A stretch of 64,000 nt of DNA from Kribbella sp. NBC_00382 (GCF_036067295.1 NZ_CP107954.1:6944001-7008000); one strand, 5' to 3'. Shown: positions 8,448 through 17,605, counted from the stretch's first letter. Notes: a model not told the origin generated them from the letters alone. Translations and numbers: made by a program.

Positions 8448-9956
8448 ATGGCGGAGCAGTACGTCGCAGCGGTCGACCAAGGGACCAACTCCACCCGGTG
8501 CATCCTCTTCGACCGGCGGGGGCGGTTGGTGTCGGTGGCTCAGCGGGAGCACAAGCAGCATTTCCCCAAGCCGGGGTGGGTCGAGCACGACGCGGCGGAG
8601 ATCTGGCGCAACGTGACTCGCGTAGTACCGGCCGCGATCCGGCAGATCGATGCCGAGCCGTCGCAGATCGTTGCCATCGGCATCACCAATCAGCGGGAGA
8701 CCAGCCTGCTCTGGGACCGCCGGACCGGCGAGCCGATCGGGCACGCCGTCGTCTGGCAGGACACCCGGACCGACCGGCTGGTCCAGGAGCTCGCGGCCGA
8801 CGGAGGTACGGACCGTTTCGCCGATCTCTGCGGTCTGCCGCTGACGACGTACTTCTCCGCGCCGCGACTCCGCTGGATGCTCGACCACACCCCCGGGCTG
8901 CGAGCGCGAGCCGATCGTGGCGAGGTGCTGTTCGGCACGATGGAGAGCTGGCTGATCTGGAACTTCACCGGCGGCCCGGACGGCGGCCTCCACGCCACCG
9001 ACGTGACGAACGCCAGCCGCACGATGCTGATGAACATCGAGACGCTCGAGTGGGACGACGAGCTGCTCGCGGCCTTCGACGTACCGCGCTGTGTCCTACC
9101 CGAGATCCGTCCATCGTCCGGAGTCTTCGCGACGGCGACCACGGTGCTGCCCGGCGTACGGATCGGTGCGGCGCTCGGGGACCAGCAGGCCGCGCTGTTC
9201 GGCCAGACGTGTTTCAGCCCGGGTGAGGCCAAGTGCACGTATGGCACCGGATCGTTCCTGCTGCTGCACACGGGCAAGGAGATCGTCCGGTCGACGCACG
9301 GCATGCTCACGACGGTCGCCTACCAGATCGGGTCGGAGCCGGCGGCGTACGCGCTGGAAGGGTCGATGGCGGTCACCGGGTCACTCGTCCAGTGGTTCCG
9401 GGACGGCCTCGGACTGATCCACACGGCCGCCGAGATCGAGACGCTCGCGCGGACGGTCGAGGACAACGGCGGCGCCTACATCGTGCCCGCGTTCTCGGGG
9501 CTGTTCGCGCCGCATTGGCGCAGTGAGGCCCGCGGGGTGATCGCCGGGCTCACGTCGTACATCACCAAAGGCCATCTCGCCAGGGCGGTGCTCGAGGCGA
9601 CCGGCTTCCAAACACTCGAGGTCGTCGACGCGATGAACGCCGACTCCGGGATCGCGCTGAAGGCGCTCAAGGTCGACGGTGGCATGACGGCGAACAACCT
9701 GTTGATGCAGTTCCTCGCCGACCTGCTCGACGTGCCGGTGGTGCGGCCGATGGTCACCGAGACGGTGTCGCTCGGCGCTGCGTACGCGGCGGGCCTTGCA
9801 GTCGGCTACTGGCCCGACCTGGAAGGGCTCCGGAGCAATTGGCATCGAGCGGGCCAGTGGCTTCCCCACATGGACCCTGATCGGCGCGCTACGGAGTACC
9901 AGAACTGGCAGGCGGCGGTCCAGCGCACCTTCGGCTGGATCCGCCCCGACCAGTAG
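8448..9956 (+). CDS. glpK: Glycerol kinase, first copy
   Basis: Protein of 502 residues with full FGGY kinase architecture. The ATP/phosphate motif [15 protein letters not shown] is at residues 7-21, and [20 protein letters not shown] and VWQDTRTDR follow. The signature [18 protein letters not shown] and the C-terminal [15 protein letters not shown] motif are present. It phosphorylates glycerol to glycerol-3-phosphate in the cytosol. GAGGGGG before the ATG is a good ribosome-binding site. It follows the IclR gene and may be co-transcribed with it. A second kinase with the same motifs is encoded at 14291-15808; the two differ through much of the sequence, so this is an old duplication or separate acquisition rather than a fresh copy. 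Confidence 0.95.
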   Translation: MAEQYVAAVDQGTNSTRCILFDRRGRLVSVAQREHKQHFPKPGWVEHDAAEIWRNVTRVVPAAIRQIDAEPSQIVAIGITNQRETSLLWDRRTGEPIGHAVVWQDTRTDRLVQELAADGGTDRFADLCGLPLTTYFSAPRLRWMLDHTPGLRARADRGEVLFGTMESWLIWNFTGGPDGGLHATDVTNASRTMLMNIETLEWDDELLAAFDVPRCVLPEIRPSSGVFATATTVLPGVRIGAALGDQQAALFGQTCFSPGEAKCTYGTGSFLLLHTGKEIVRSTHGMLTTVAYQIGSEPAAYALEGSMAVTGSLVQWFRDGLGLIHTAAEIETLARTVEDNGGAYIVPAFSGLFAPHWRSEARGVIAGLTSYITKGHLARAVLEATGFQTLEVVDAMNADSGIALKALKVDGGMTANNLLMQFLADLLDVPVVRPMVTETVSLGAAYAAGLAVGYWPDLEGLRSNWHRAGQWLPHMDPDRRATEYQNWQAAVQRTFGWIRPDQ

Positions 9957-9959
9957 CCG

Positions 9960-10775
9960 CTACGGCCGCCAGATCCAGTTCTTGCGGTCGTACTGGATCT
10001 CGAAGCCCGCCCGGGTCATGTTGTTCAGCGAGCTGTTCTTCTCGCCCTCGTCCGGCTTGCCGGTCTCGGCGCTGAACCACTTCACGCCTTCGGCCACGGC
10101 CTTCTGCGCCCGCGCCGCCAGCAGCGCCGACTGCGCACCCTTGCCGCGATGCTCCGGCAGCGTCGCCGCGCCGCAGAACTCCGCCACCTCGCCAGTGATC
10201 AGCAGTGACGCCGCAGCCACCAACTGATCGCCTTCATAGGCCCCGTACGCCGTCCAGCCCGGCTGACCCACGACCCCTAGCGACATCGGCACGAGCAGAT
10301 CCTCCGGCATCCCGAAGCCGCGCGTCAGCACGGTCGCCCACAGCTCGGCATCCGCCGGTTCGATCTCGGCCACCCGCAACCCCGTCGAAGGCGTGGCGAT
10401 CGGACCGGCGGGCCGGGCGACCTTCACCCAGGTACCACCGGCCGTGATGCCTTCCTTCGCACAGATGGCGTCCCAGTCGGCCGGCAGCACCGACGGAGCC
10501 AGGTTCAGCACCGCGACCGGGTTGCCGTTGCTCCGGTAGAAATCGATGATCGAGGCAACCACTTTCGCGGTGACCGGCTCGGTGAAGCCGAAGCCGAGGG
10601 CGCGACTCCAGTAGTGCGTCGCGTCGTTGCGCACCGCCAGCGCCACCCCGCCGCCGATCCGCGCCGACGCCATCCCGAACCGCTCCAGCACCTCGGGCGC
10701 CGCATGGGTCTCGTACCCCCACACCGCCTCGGCCTCGGCGGTCTCCAGCAGTTCGACGAGGCGATCGTCCGACAT
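9960..10775 (-). CDS. GNAT-family N-acetyltransferase
   Basis: Protein of 271 residues. The N-terminal ~120 residues form an unassigned domain shared with the upstream neighbour. The C-terminal half has an acetyl-CoA-binding core: VAEFCGAATLPEHRGKGAQS, with the R-G-x-G/A pyrophosphate loop, then ALLAARAQKAVAEGVKWFSAETG. The stop codon lies 3 nt from the convergent glycerol kinase stop, with no terminator visible. It follows the 204-residue paralogue by one base, so both come from one transcript. The acetyl acceptor is unknown. Confidence 0.85.
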   Translation of the reverse strand: MSDDRLVELLETAEAEAVWGYETHAAPEVLERFGMASARIGGGVALAVRNDATHYWSRALGFGFTEPVTAKVVASIIDFYRSNGNPVAVLNLAPSVLPADWDAICAKEGITAGGTWVKVARPAGPIATPSTGLRVAEIEPADAELWATVLTRGFGMPEDLLVPMSLGVVGQPGWTAYGAYEGDQLVAAASLLITGEVAEFCGAATLPEHRGKGAQSALLAARAQKAVAEGVKWFSAETGKPDEGEKNSSLNNMTRAGFEIQYDRKNWIWRP

Positions 10776-10776
10776 C

Positions 10777-11391
10777 TCAGGGCCTCCAGATCCAGAACTG
10801 ACGATCGTACAGATCCTTGAAACCAGCCCGGCGCAGGTTGTCCAGCGACGGGTTCTGCTCGCCTTCGGCCGGCTTGCCGGTCTCGGTGGCCACCCATGTG
10901 CAGCCGGCCTTCAACGCATCCTGCACCCGCAACGCGATCATCTGCGTCTCGACCCACGCCCGCACACTCTCGGAGTCGCTGGGATCCACCGCCCCGATCC
11001 GCAAGGACGACTCCACGTCCACCATCGGCGCGTCATCGCGCACCAGCTTCACGATCGTCCCACCCGCTTCGAGCCCGTACTCGGCCCGGATCCCGTCCCA
11101 GTCCCCCGGCAACACGTCCGGCGGCAGATGAAAGTTCGCGGCCGGCGTCCCCGCCTCCCGATAGAACTCCACCACCTCGCCGATCAGCTCCGAGCTCACC
11201 GGCACGTCATCGCGCCCGAACCCCTGCGCCTTCGACCAGAACTGCGAAGGATCCTCCCGCACCGAGATCGCCACCCCACGGCCGAATCTACGCCCGGTGA
11301 TCCCCAACCCCTCGAGGACGGATGGCTCGAGCCCGGTGATCCTGAACATCAAATTGGCCTCGACCACCTCGGCCAGCTCCACGAGATCCAT
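10777..11391 (-). CDS. GNAT-like paralogue lacking the acetyl-CoA loop
   Basis: Protein of 204 residues, clearly homologous to its downstream neighbour: both have the FGRGVAISVRED/IGGGVALAVRND block and both end in ETGKP...EG..NSL-N...R-AGF...YDR--WIWRP. Compared with the 271-residue protein it lacks about 65 residues between the PSDSESV region and the final block. The missing part contains the HRGKGAQS phosphate-binding loop. The frame is intact and the ends align, so this looks like an in-frame internal deletion that removed catalytic ability. The product may be a regulator or a dimer partner. A TAGAGT box 6 nt before the ATG suggests it heads the operon. Confidence 0.8.
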   Translation of the reverse strand: MDLVELAEVVEANLMFRITGLEPSVLEGLGITGRRFGRGVAISVREDPSQFWSKAQGFGRDDVPVSSELIGEVVEFYREAGTPAANFHLPPDVLPGDWDGIRAEYGLEAGGTIVKLVRDDAPMVDVESSLRIGAVDPSDSESVRAWVETQMIALRVQDALKAGCTWVATETGKPAEGEQNPSLDNLRRAGFKDLYDRQFWIWRP

Positions 11392-11397
11392 GCCGCC

Positions 11398-11403
11398 ACT
11401 CTA
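11398..11403 (-). promoter_or_regulatory. -10 box of the GNAT gene pair
   Basis: On the minus strand TAGAGT is followed by 6 nt and the ATG of the 204-residue protein; leaderless arrangement. Confidence 0.45.
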
Positions 11404-11437
11404 GCCATCGGCCAACATGCTTGCCCTCGACAACGGC

Positions 11438-11908
11438 TCAGGCGACGGCCGGTACCTCGTCGGTGATCTGCGCGGCGTGCGCCTCCTCGAACCCGGCCGC
11501 CGCCAGCCGGTCCAGCGTCCGTTCGAGCACCGCCGTGTCCTCCAGCGTCCGCACCTCGGTGATCTTCCCCCACCGCATCCGCAGGAACTGATGCACGACG
11601 TTCTCGTACCGCGTCCCGTCGACCACCCCGACGTGGACCGTCACCGCCGTCGCCACCCGGGTGTCCCACGGCCAGCCGGCGACCAGCACGTCCCGCACCT
11701 CGAAGGTTGTCTCCGGCAACAATCGGAAGCACCGCTGCCACCAGCGCCGGAGCGACTCGTGGGTGTGCCGCTCACCACCCAGCGCATGGTCACCGTAGAA
11801 GCGATAGGTGAACTCCGGCGCCATCCCGGCCACCATCGCCTCCCAGTTGCCCGCGCTGATCTCCGCGAACGCCGCCCGCACCTTGCCTGCCACGATTCGG
11901 TGGTACAT
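11438..11908 (-). CDS. SnoaL/NTF2-like small protein
   Basis: Protein of 156 residues with the cone-shaped NTF2-like pattern: an N-terminal helix (IVAGKVRAAFAEISAGNWEAM), MAPEFTYRFYGDHALGGERHTHESLRRWWQRCF, and beta strands ending VHQFLRMRWGKITEVRTLEDTAVL. Members serve as polyketide cyclases, dehydratases or small-molecule binders. The catalytic His/Asp pair cannot be assigned with certainty. It is transcribed divergently from the HxlR regulator 76 nt away, an arrangement in which the regulator usually controls its neighbour. GAGGGG precedes the ATG. Confidence 0.8.
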   Translation of the reverse strand: MYHRIVAGKVRAAFAEISAGNWEAMVAGMAPEFTYRFYGDHALGGERHTHESLRRWWQRCFRLLPETTFEVRDVLVAGWPWDTRVATAVTVHVGVVDGTRYENVVHQFLRMRWGKITEVRTLEDTAVLERTLDRLAAAGFEEAHAAQITDEVPAVA

Positions 11909-11947
11909 GCCCGGATCCCCTCGTCGATGAGCTTCTCACCCTAGGCG

Positions 11948-11974
11948 TAGTGAGTTCAATGCAGCAACCCACTA
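11948..11974. promoter_or_regulatory. Candidate HxlR operator in the divergent promoter
   Basis: TAGTGAGTT and AACCCACTA form an imperfect inverted repeat (8 of 9 pairs) with a 9-nt spacer. The right arm overlaps the TAAGCT -10 box of the HxlR gene, which would suit autoregulation. Assignment is by position only. Confidence 0.35.
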
Positions 11975-11978
11975 AGCT
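11973..11978 (+). promoter_or_regulatory. -10 box of the HxlR regulator gene
   Basis: TAAGCT followed by 6 nt and ATG at 11985; leaderless arrangement. Confidence 0.45.
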
Positions 11979-11984
11979 GAGCAG

Positions 11985-12479
11985 ATGCGGAACACGAGCT
12001 TCGCCGAGATGCACTGCTCCCTCGCCCAGTCGCTGGAGGTGATGGGCGACTGGTGGAGCCCGCTGATCCTGCGCGACCTGTACCTGGGCCTCGACCGGTT
12101 CGACCAGTTCGTCACGGACCTGGGGATCTCCCGCAACCTGCTCACCGACCGGCTGACCACGCTGATCGAGGCCGGACTGGTCGCGCGTACGCCGTACCAG
12201 GAGAAGCCGGTCCGCTACGCCTACTCCCTCACCGAGCCCGGGCGGGAGTTGATCCCGGTCCTGATCGCCCTCACCGCTTGGGGCGACCGCTGGGCCACGC
12301 CGCCCGCCGGCCAGCCCATCCGCTTCACCCACACCACCTGCGGCAAATCCACCACTCCCACGATCTGCTGCTCCGAGTGCGGCGGCCAACTCACCACCGC
12401 CAACACCACCCCCTCGCCCGGCCCCGGCGGCCGCACAGCCCCGGGCACGGCGCTCATCGCCACCGTGATGCAGACATGA
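11985..12479 (+). CDS. HxlR-family transcriptional regulator
   Basis: Protein of 164 residues. Residues 10-95 form the HxlR winged helix: CSLAQSLEVMGDWWSPLILRD with its leading cysteine, then GISRNLLTDRLTTLIEAGLV and PVRYAYSLTEPGREL. The first cysteine is the redox or ligand sensor in several HxlR proteins. An extra C-terminal part carries TCGKSTTPTICCSECGG, whose cysteines could bind zinc, and ends in a Pro/Gly-rich tail. It is divergent from the SnoaL-like gene and probably regulates it. A strong hairpin lies right behind the stop codon. Confidence 0.87.
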   Translation: MRNTSFAEMHCSLAQSLEVMGDWWSPLILRDLYLGLDRFDQFVTDLGISRNLLTDRLTTLIEAGLVARTPYQEKPVRYAYSLTEPGRELIPVLIALTAWGDRWATPPAGQPIRFTHTTCGKSTTPTICCSECGGQLTTANTTPSPGPGGRTAPGTALIATVMQT

Positions 12480-12515
12480 CAGAAGCCCCGAAGAGGCATC
12501 TTCGGGGCTTCTGTC
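12478..12515. terminator. Terminator hairpin between the HxlR gene and glpD
   Basis: GACAGAAGCCCCGAAG (12478-12493) pairs perfectly with CTTCGGGGCTTCTGTC (12500-12515) around a 6-nt loop. The 16-bp stem sits between two convergent genes and can end both transcripts. There is no U-tract on either side. Confidence 0.8.
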
Positions 12516-12524
12516 AAACAGGGG

Positions 12525-14237
12525 TCAGGCCGGGGAGACGATGTCCGGGGCCTCGAGGCGGACCTTGTCGGCGGACTCGTCGTCGGGCTGGTCCTGGGAG
12601 TCGCGTTCGGACTGGACGCGCTGCTTGTAGAAGGAGACCTCGCGTTCGATCGTCGCCTCGTCCCATCCGAGGACGGGGGCCATCAGGCGGGCGGCCGCGT
12701 CGGCTGCTTCCACGCCGCGGTCCCAGGCCTCGATGGAGATCCGGGTCCGGCGGGCCAGCACGTCGTCGAGGTGACGGGCGCCTTCGTTCATGGCGCCGTA
12801 GACGACCTCGGCCTTGAGGTAGTCCTGCGTACCAGGCAGCTGCTCCCCCAGCGACGGGTCCTTCTCGACCAGTGCGAGCACCTCGTCGATGAGTGCGCCG
12901 TACCGGTTGAGCAGGTGCTCGATCCGGGCGACGTGCAGCCCCGAGCGCTGCGCGATCAGATGGCGCTGGTTCCACATCGCGTGGTAGCCGTCGGCGCCGA
13001 CCAGCGGCGTGTTCTTGGTGACCGACTTCGGCACCCGCCCGTCGAGGGCGTTGGCGGCCGCGTCGACCGCGTCCTTGGCCATCACCCGGTACGTCGTGTA
13101 CTTGCCACCGGCAACCACTACCAGCCCGGGGGCGGCGTGCGCGACGACATGCTCACGCGAGAGCTTCGAGGTGCTCTCCGACTCGCCGGCCAGCAGGGGC
13201 CGGAGGCCGGCGTACACGCCCTCGACGTCTTCGCGGGTCAACGGAGTCACCAGTACTGCGTTGACGTGGTCGAGCAGGTAGTCGATGTCCTTGCTGGTCG
13301 CGGCCGGGTGAGCCTTGTCCAGGTTCCAGTCGGTGTCGGTGGTACCGATCAGCCAGTGCCGGCCCCACGGGATGATGAACAGCACGGACTTCTCGGTCCG
13401 CAGGATCATCCCGGTGCTGGACTGGATCCGGTCCTTCGGCACGACCAGGTGGATGCCCTTCGACGCGCGCACGTGGTACTGCCCGCGCTCGCCGACCATG
13501 GCCTGGGTGTCGTCGGTCCACACGCCGGTCGCGTTGACGACCTGCTTGGCCCGTACTTCGAACTCCCGCCCGCTCTCCAGGTCCTTCGCCTGTACGCCGG
13601 TGACGCGCTCCCCCTGTCGCAGGAAGCCGGTCACCTTGACCCGGTTGGCGACATGCGCGCCGTACGACGCCGCAGTACGGGCCAGCTCCATCGTGTGCCG
13701 AGCGTCGTCGACCTGCGCGTCGTAGTACTGCAGAGCGCCGATCAGTGCGGACTTCTTCAGCGATGGCGCCAGCCGCATCGCGCCGCGACGCGACAAGTGC
13801 TTGTGGATCGGCAGGCCCGCGCCGAGGCCCGAGCTGAGGGCCATGGCGTCGTACAGGGCGACGCCGGAGCCCGCGTAGAACCGCTCCCACCACCTGTGCT
13901 GCAGCGGGTAGAGGAACGGCACCGGCTTCACCAAGTGCGGTGCCAGGCGTTGCAGGAGCAGCCCGCGCTCCTGCAACGCCTCGTGCACCAGACGGAAGTC
14001 GAGCATCTCCAGGTAGCGCAAGCCACCGTGCACCAGCTTGCTGGACCGGCTGGAGGTACCGCTCGCGAAGTCGCGAGCCTCCAGCAGCCCGGTGGTCAGG
14101 CCCCGCGTCGCGGCGTCGAGTGCCGAACCAGTGCCGACCACCCCGCCACCGATCACCAGGATGTCCAGTTCCCGGCCGTCCGCCATCGCGTCGATGGCGT
14201 CGGTCCTTGCCTGCGATGACAGTGCCACTGCGCCCAC
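12525..14237 (-). CDS. glpD: Glycerol-3-phosphate dehydrogenase, aerobic
   Basis: Protein of 570 residues. The FAD-binding Rossmann motif VIGGGVVGTGSALDAATRG is near residues 28-46, followed by SGTSSRSSKLVHGGLRYLE, the typical GlpD block. The middle has FIIPWGRHWLIGTTD and the C-terminal GlpD domain ends near VSFYKQR. It oxidises glycerol-3-phosphate to dihydroxyacetone phosphate at the membrane and feeds electrons to quinone. The GTG start is preceded by GGAAGGAAGAG. It is the last gene of the glpF-glpK-glpD operon, which covers uptake, phosphorylation and oxidation, 53 nt behind glpK. Confidence 0.95.
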   Translation of the reverse strand: MGAVALSSQARTDAIDAMADGRELDILVIGGGVVGTGSALDAATRGLTTGLLEARDFASGTSSRSSKLVHGGLRYLEMLDFRLVHEALQERGLLLQRLAPHLVKPVPFLYPLQHRWWERFYAGSGVALYDAMALSSGLGAGLPIHKHLSRRGAMRLAPSLKKSALIGALQYYDAQVDDARHTMELARTAASYGAHVANRVKVTGFLRQGERVTGVQAKDLESGREFEVRAKQVVNATGVWTDDTQAMVGERGQYHVRASKGIHLVVPKDRIQSSTGMILRTEKSVLFIIPWGRHWLIGTTDTDWNLDKAHPAATSKDIDYLLDHVNAVLVTPLTREDVEGVYAGLRPLLAGESESTSKLSREHVVAHAAPGLVVVAGGKYTTYRVMAKDAVDAAANALDGRVPKSVTKNTPLVGADGYHAMWNQRHLIAQRSGLHVARIEHLLNRYGALIDEVLALVEKDPSLGEQLPGTQDYLKAEVVYGAMNEGARHLDDVLARRTRISIEAWDRGVEAADAAARLMAPVLGWDEATIEREVSFYKQRVQSERDSQDQPDDESADKVRLEAPDIVSPA

Positions 14238-14290
14238 GTCTCTTCCTTCCGTCGTTCCCTCTTACAGCTACAACGCTGACAGCTGGTCTG

Positions 14291-15808
14291 TTAGTCCACG
14301 TCGACCCAGTCGAGGGTGCGCTGGACGGCCTTCTCCCAGCCCTTGTACCCCTCGGCACGCTGCTCGTCGTTCCACTCCGGGCTCCAGCGCTTGTCCTCGT
14401 TCCAGTTCTGCACCAGCTCGTCGGTGTTGTTCCAGAACCCGACCGCCAGACCGGCCGCGTACGCCGCTCCGAGGGCCGTGGTCTCCGCGACCACCGGCTT
14501 GCTCACTGGTACGCCGAGGATGTCGGCCTGCATCTGCATGCAGAGCTCGTTCGCCGTCACCCCGCCGTCGACCTTGAGGACCTCGAGCTTGACGCCCGAG
14601 TCCTTCTCCATCGCGTCGGCGACGTCCTTGCTCTGGTAGCAGATCGCCTCCAGTGTTGCTCGCGCCAGGTGAGCATTGGTGTTGAACCTGGACAGTCCGA
14701 CGATCGCACCACGTGCGTCCGACCGCCAGTAGGGCGCGAACAGGCCGGAGAACGCCGGTACGAAGTACACGCCGCCGTTGTCCGGCACCTGCCGGGCGAG
14801 CGTCTCGGTCTCGCTCGCGCCAGAGATGATGCCGAGCTGGTCGCGCAGCCACTGGACGGCCGATCCGGTGACGGCGATCGATCCCTCCAGCGCGTAGACC
14901 GGGGCTTCGTCGCCGAACTTGTAGGCCATCGTGCTGAGCAGACCCGCCTTGGAGCGGACCAGCTCGGTACCGGTGTTCAGCAGCATGAAGTTACCGGTGC
15001 CGTAGGTGTTCTTGGCCTCGCCCGGGTTGAAGCAGACCTGGCCGACCGTGGCCGCCTGCTGGTCACCGAGGTCACCCGTCAGCGCTACCACGCCGCCGAG
15101 CGGGCCGTTGGCGAGCGTCTCGCCGTACTTGTTCGGGTCCGACGACGGCCGGATCTCCGGCAGCATCTGGCGGGGGATGTTGAAGAACGAGATCAGCTCG
15201 TCGTCCCACTCGAGCGTCTCCAGGTTCATCAGCATCGTGCGGCTGGCGTTCGTCACGTCCGTGACGTGGACGCCTCCCTCGGTACCGCCGGTGAGGTTCC
15301 ACAGCAGCCAGCTGTCGGTGTTGCCGAAGACGGCGTCACCGGCCTCGGCCGCCTCCCGGACCCCGTCGACGTTCTCCAGGATCCACTGCACCTTGCCGGC
15401 CGAGAAGTACGTCGCCGGCGGCAGACCGGCCTTCTGCCGGATCACGTCGCCCTTGCCCTCACGCTCGAGCGCGGAGGCGATCCGGTCGGTCCGGGTGTCC
15501 TGCCAGACGATCGCGTTGTAGTACGGGCGTCCGGTCTTCTTGTTCCAGACGACGGCCGTCTCGCGCTGGTTGGTGATGCCGAGCGCCGCCAGGTCGCTCG
15601 CATGCAGTCCCTGGGCGTTCAGCGCGGTCCGGATGACCGCGCTGGTCCGCTCCCAGATCTCCACCGGGTTGTGCTCGACCCAGCCGGCCTGCGGCAGGAT
15701 CTGCTCGTGCTCCAGCTGGTGCTTGCCCACCTCGTTGCCGGAGTGGTCGAAGATCATGAAGCGGGTGCTCGTGGTGCCCTGGTCGACGGCACCTACGAAG
15801 TCAGCCAT
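14291..15808 (-). CDS. glpK: Glycerol kinase, second copy, in the glpFKD operon
   Basis: Protein of 505 residues from the ATG at 15806-15808, which has AGAGGAAAA upstream. A further upstream in-frame codon would add only MRRGKS. FGGY motifs: [63 protein letters not shown] and [18 protein letters not shown]. It is the operon copy, placed between the facilitator and the dehydrogenase, so it is probably the main catabolic enzyme. The copy at 8448-9956 may have a separate expression pattern. Confidence 0.96.
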   Translation of the reverse strand: MADFVGAVDQGTTSTRFMIFDHSGNEVGKHQLEHEQILPQAGWVEHNPVEIWERTSAVIRTALNAQGLHASDLAALGITNQRETAVVWNKKTGRPYYNAIVWQDTRTDRIASALEREGKGDVIRQKAGLPPATYFSAGKVQWILENVDGVREAAEAGDAVFGNTDSWLLWNLTGGTEGGVHVTDVTNASRTMLMNLETLEWDDELISFFNIPRQMLPEIRPSSDPNKYGETLANGPLGGVVALTGDLGDQQAATVGQVCFNPGEAKNTYGTGNFMLLNTGTELVRSKAGLLSTMAYKFGDEAPVYALEGSIAVTGSAVQWLRDQLGIISGASETETLARQVPDNGGVYFVPAFSGLFAPYWRSDARGAIVGLSRFNTNAHLARATLEAICYQSKDVADAMEKDSGVKLEVLKVDGGVTANELCMQMQADILGVPVSKPVVAETTALGAAYAAGLAVGFWNNTDELVQNWNEDKRWSPEWNDEQRAEGYKGWEKAVQRTLDWVDVD

Positions 15809-15835
15809 GGATTTTCCTCTCCTCACGCTCGCGGG

Positions 15836-16672
15836 TCATGCGGTGGTCTTCTCCTCGGGGATCCGGCCCGGTTCCTCGTCGTCGTCGGAGATCGGCAGGT
15901 TGCGGCCGACCAGCAGGTCGTACAGGAACGCGCCGACCAGGGCGCCGATGATCGGTGCCACGATCGGCACCCAGAAATAGACATCCCCGAACTGGTCCTT
16001 CATCGCTCCGCCGTACCCGGTGAAGAAGGACGCCAGCCGCGGACCGAAGTCACGGGCCGGGTTGATCGCGTACCCGGCGTTGGTGCCCCACGCCATCCCG
16101 ATGCCGACCACCAGCAGGCCGACGATCAGCGGCGCCAGGTTGGCCGCCGGGGAGGTGTTGCGCAGGTCGGTGATGGCCAGGATGACCATCATCAGGATCG
16201 CGGTACCGATGATCTGGTCCCGGAAGCCGCCCCACATGTGGACGCCGAGATCCATGCTGCCGTTACCGGGCAGCGTCGAGAAGACGCCCTGGGTCTTGAT
16301 CGTCAGACCCGGGTCGACCTTGTGCAGTGCCTCGGTGTAGTTCCAGCGAACTACGAGCGCCGCCAGGAACGCTCCGAGGAACTGTGCCGCCGAGTACGGC
16401 AGCACCTTCTTCCAGCTGAACCCGCGGAACGCCGCCAGCGCGATCGTCACCGCCGGATTCAGGTGCGCGCCGGTCATCCGGCCCGCCACGTAGATACCCA
16501 GTGTCACACCGAGTCCCCAGGCCCACGCGATCGAGTCGTGGTCGCCGATACCACCGGCGACTACCTGGGCGACGACGCCACAGCCGAACAGGATCAGGAT
16601 GAACGTACCGGCGAGCTCGGCGGAGCACTCCCCCAGAAGGGTCTTCGCCTTGACCGCCTCGGTCGTAGCCAT
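15836..16672 (-). CDS. glpF: Glycerol uptake facilitator (aquaglyceroporin)
   Basis: Protein of 278 residues from the ATG at 16670-16672 (GGGAG upstream). Six membrane helices and two half-helices are visible, with both pore motifs: the first NPA in TGAHLNPAVTIAL and the second NPARD in GYAINPARDFGPR. The Asp after the second NPA motif and the long loop in the second half are typical of glycerol-conducting members. The C-terminal tail is acidic and cytoplasmic. It is the first gene of the operon, with glpK 27 nt downstream. Confidence 0.95.
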   Translation of the reverse strand: MATTEAVKAKTLLGECSAELAGTFILILFGCGVVAQVVAGGIGDHDSIAWAWGLGVTLGIYVAGRMTGAHLNPAVTIALAAFRGFSWKKVLPYSAAQFLGAFLAALVVRWNYTEALHKVDPGLTIKTQGVFSTLPGNGSMDLGVHMWGGFRDQIIGTAILMMVILAITDLRNTSPAANLAPLIVGLLVVGIGMAWGTNAGYAINPARDFGPRLASFFTGYGGAMKDQFGDVYFWVPIVAPIIGALVGAFLYDLLVGRNLPISDDDEEPGRIPEEKTTA

Positions 16673-16714
16673 GCTTGATCTCCCTTCCACCCCGTGACGA
16701 CCACGGAGAACTGG

Positions 16715-16743
16715 AATCTAGGAGCGTTAGCGAGGCGGCACAA
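16715..16743 (-). promoter_or_regulatory. Promoter of the glpFKD operon
   Basis: On the minus strand TTGTGC (16738-16743) and TAGATT (16715-16720) are separated by exactly 17 nt. The predicted start lies about 35 nt before the glpF ATG, leaving room for its GGGAG site. The perfect palindrome at 16751-16769 is just upstream of the -35 box. Confidence 0.6.
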
Positions 16744-16750
16744 CGCCACT

Positions 16751-16769
16751 CGTTCGACATTGTCGAACG
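16751..16769. promoter_or_regulatory. Perfect palindrome, candidate IclR/GylR-type operator
   Basis: CGTTCGACA-T-TGTCGAACG is a perfect 9+1+9 inverted repeat upstream of the glpF promoter. IclR-family regulators bind short palindromes of this kind, and the regulator at 7640 is the obvious candidate. No second copy was found before the IclR gene or the first glpK. The site could equally serve the divergent ABC operon at 16883. Confidence 0.6.
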
Positions 16770-16870
16770 CCACCACCTTGCCACACCGACCGGCTTTCGT
16801 ACGACCTTCGGCGTACCGCGTGGCGCGGGACGGCAGACCTTGGGCAGACGCCGCCGGGATGCTCGGTTCC

Positions 16871-16876
16871 TAGCGT
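16871..16876 (+). promoter_or_regulatory. -10 box of the ABC-2 exporter operon
   Basis: TAGCGT followed by 6 nt and ATG at 16883; leaderless arrangement. Confidence 0.45.
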
Positions 16877-16882
16877 CGGGGC

Positions 16883-17605
16883 ATGATCGAAATCCACGGA
16901 TTGACCAAGCGGTACGGCGGCGCGACCGTCGTCGACGACCTGTCCTTCACGGTCGGGCCGGGGCGGGTGACCGGGTTCCTCGGGCCCAACGGGGCCGGCA
17001 AGTCCACCACGCTGCGGATCCTCGTCGGGCTGGCCCGGGCGACCAGCGGGACGGCGACGATCGACGGTGTCCCGTACGCCGAACTGCCGGATCCCCTGCG
17101 CCGGGTCGGAGCCCTGTTGGAGGCGACTCCGGTGCAGGGCGGGCGTACGGCGTACCGGCATCTGCTGGCGCTGGCGCAGACCCACGGGATCGGGACCGAT
17201 CGCGTGGAGGAGGTGCTGGAGCTGGTCGGACTGACCTCGGCGGCGAGCCGGCCGGCGTCGGAGTACTCGCTGGGGATGCGGCAGCGGCTCGGGATCGCGG
17301 CGGCGTTGCTGGGCGAGCCGTCGACGCTGATCCTCGACGAGCCGACGAACGGGCTGGATCCGGCCGGGGTGCATTGGTTGCGCACGCTGCTGCGCGCCCA
17401 GGCAGCGGAAGGGCGGACCGTACTGGTGTCGTCCCACCTGATCAGCGAGATGGCGCTGACCGCGGATCAGCTGGTGATCGTCGGGCGTGGGCGGCTGATC
17501 GCGGATCTGCCGCTGGAGGGGCTGATGCTCGGGCACAGCTCGCTCGAGGAGGCCTACCTGGAGCTGACTGGCGACGCGGCCGAGTTCACCGGGGGTGTGC
17601 GATGA
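16883..17605 (+). CDS. ABC-2 type exporter, ATP-binding protein
   Basis: Protein of 240 residues with Walker A GPNGAGKST, signature YSLGMRQRLGIA, Walker B LILDEPTNGLDPAG and an H-loop histidine in VSSHLISEM. The YSLGMRQRL form of the signature is typical of the BcrA/DrrA group of drug and peptide exporters. Its stop overlaps the permease start (ATGA). A two-component system follows on the same strand, an arrangement often seen in self-resistance or cell-envelope stress exporters. Substrate unknown. Confidence 0.92.
   Translation: MIEIHGLTKRYGGATVVDDLSFTVGPGRVTGFLGPNGAGKSTTLRILVGLARATSGTATIDGVPYAELPDPLRRVGALLEATPVQGGRTAYRHLLALAQTHGIGTDRVEEVLELVGLTSAASRPASEYSLGMRQRLGIAAALLGEPSTLILDEPTNGLDPAGVHWLRTLLRAQAAEGRTVLVSSHLISEMALTADQLVIVGRGRLIADLPLEGLMLGHSSLEEAYLELTGDAAEFTGGVR

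Noticed and set aside
14268-14852. Long antisense frames over glpK, glpD and other genes
   Set aside because: Arg/Gly/Pro/His-rich shadow frames caused by high GC at third codon positions of the real genes.
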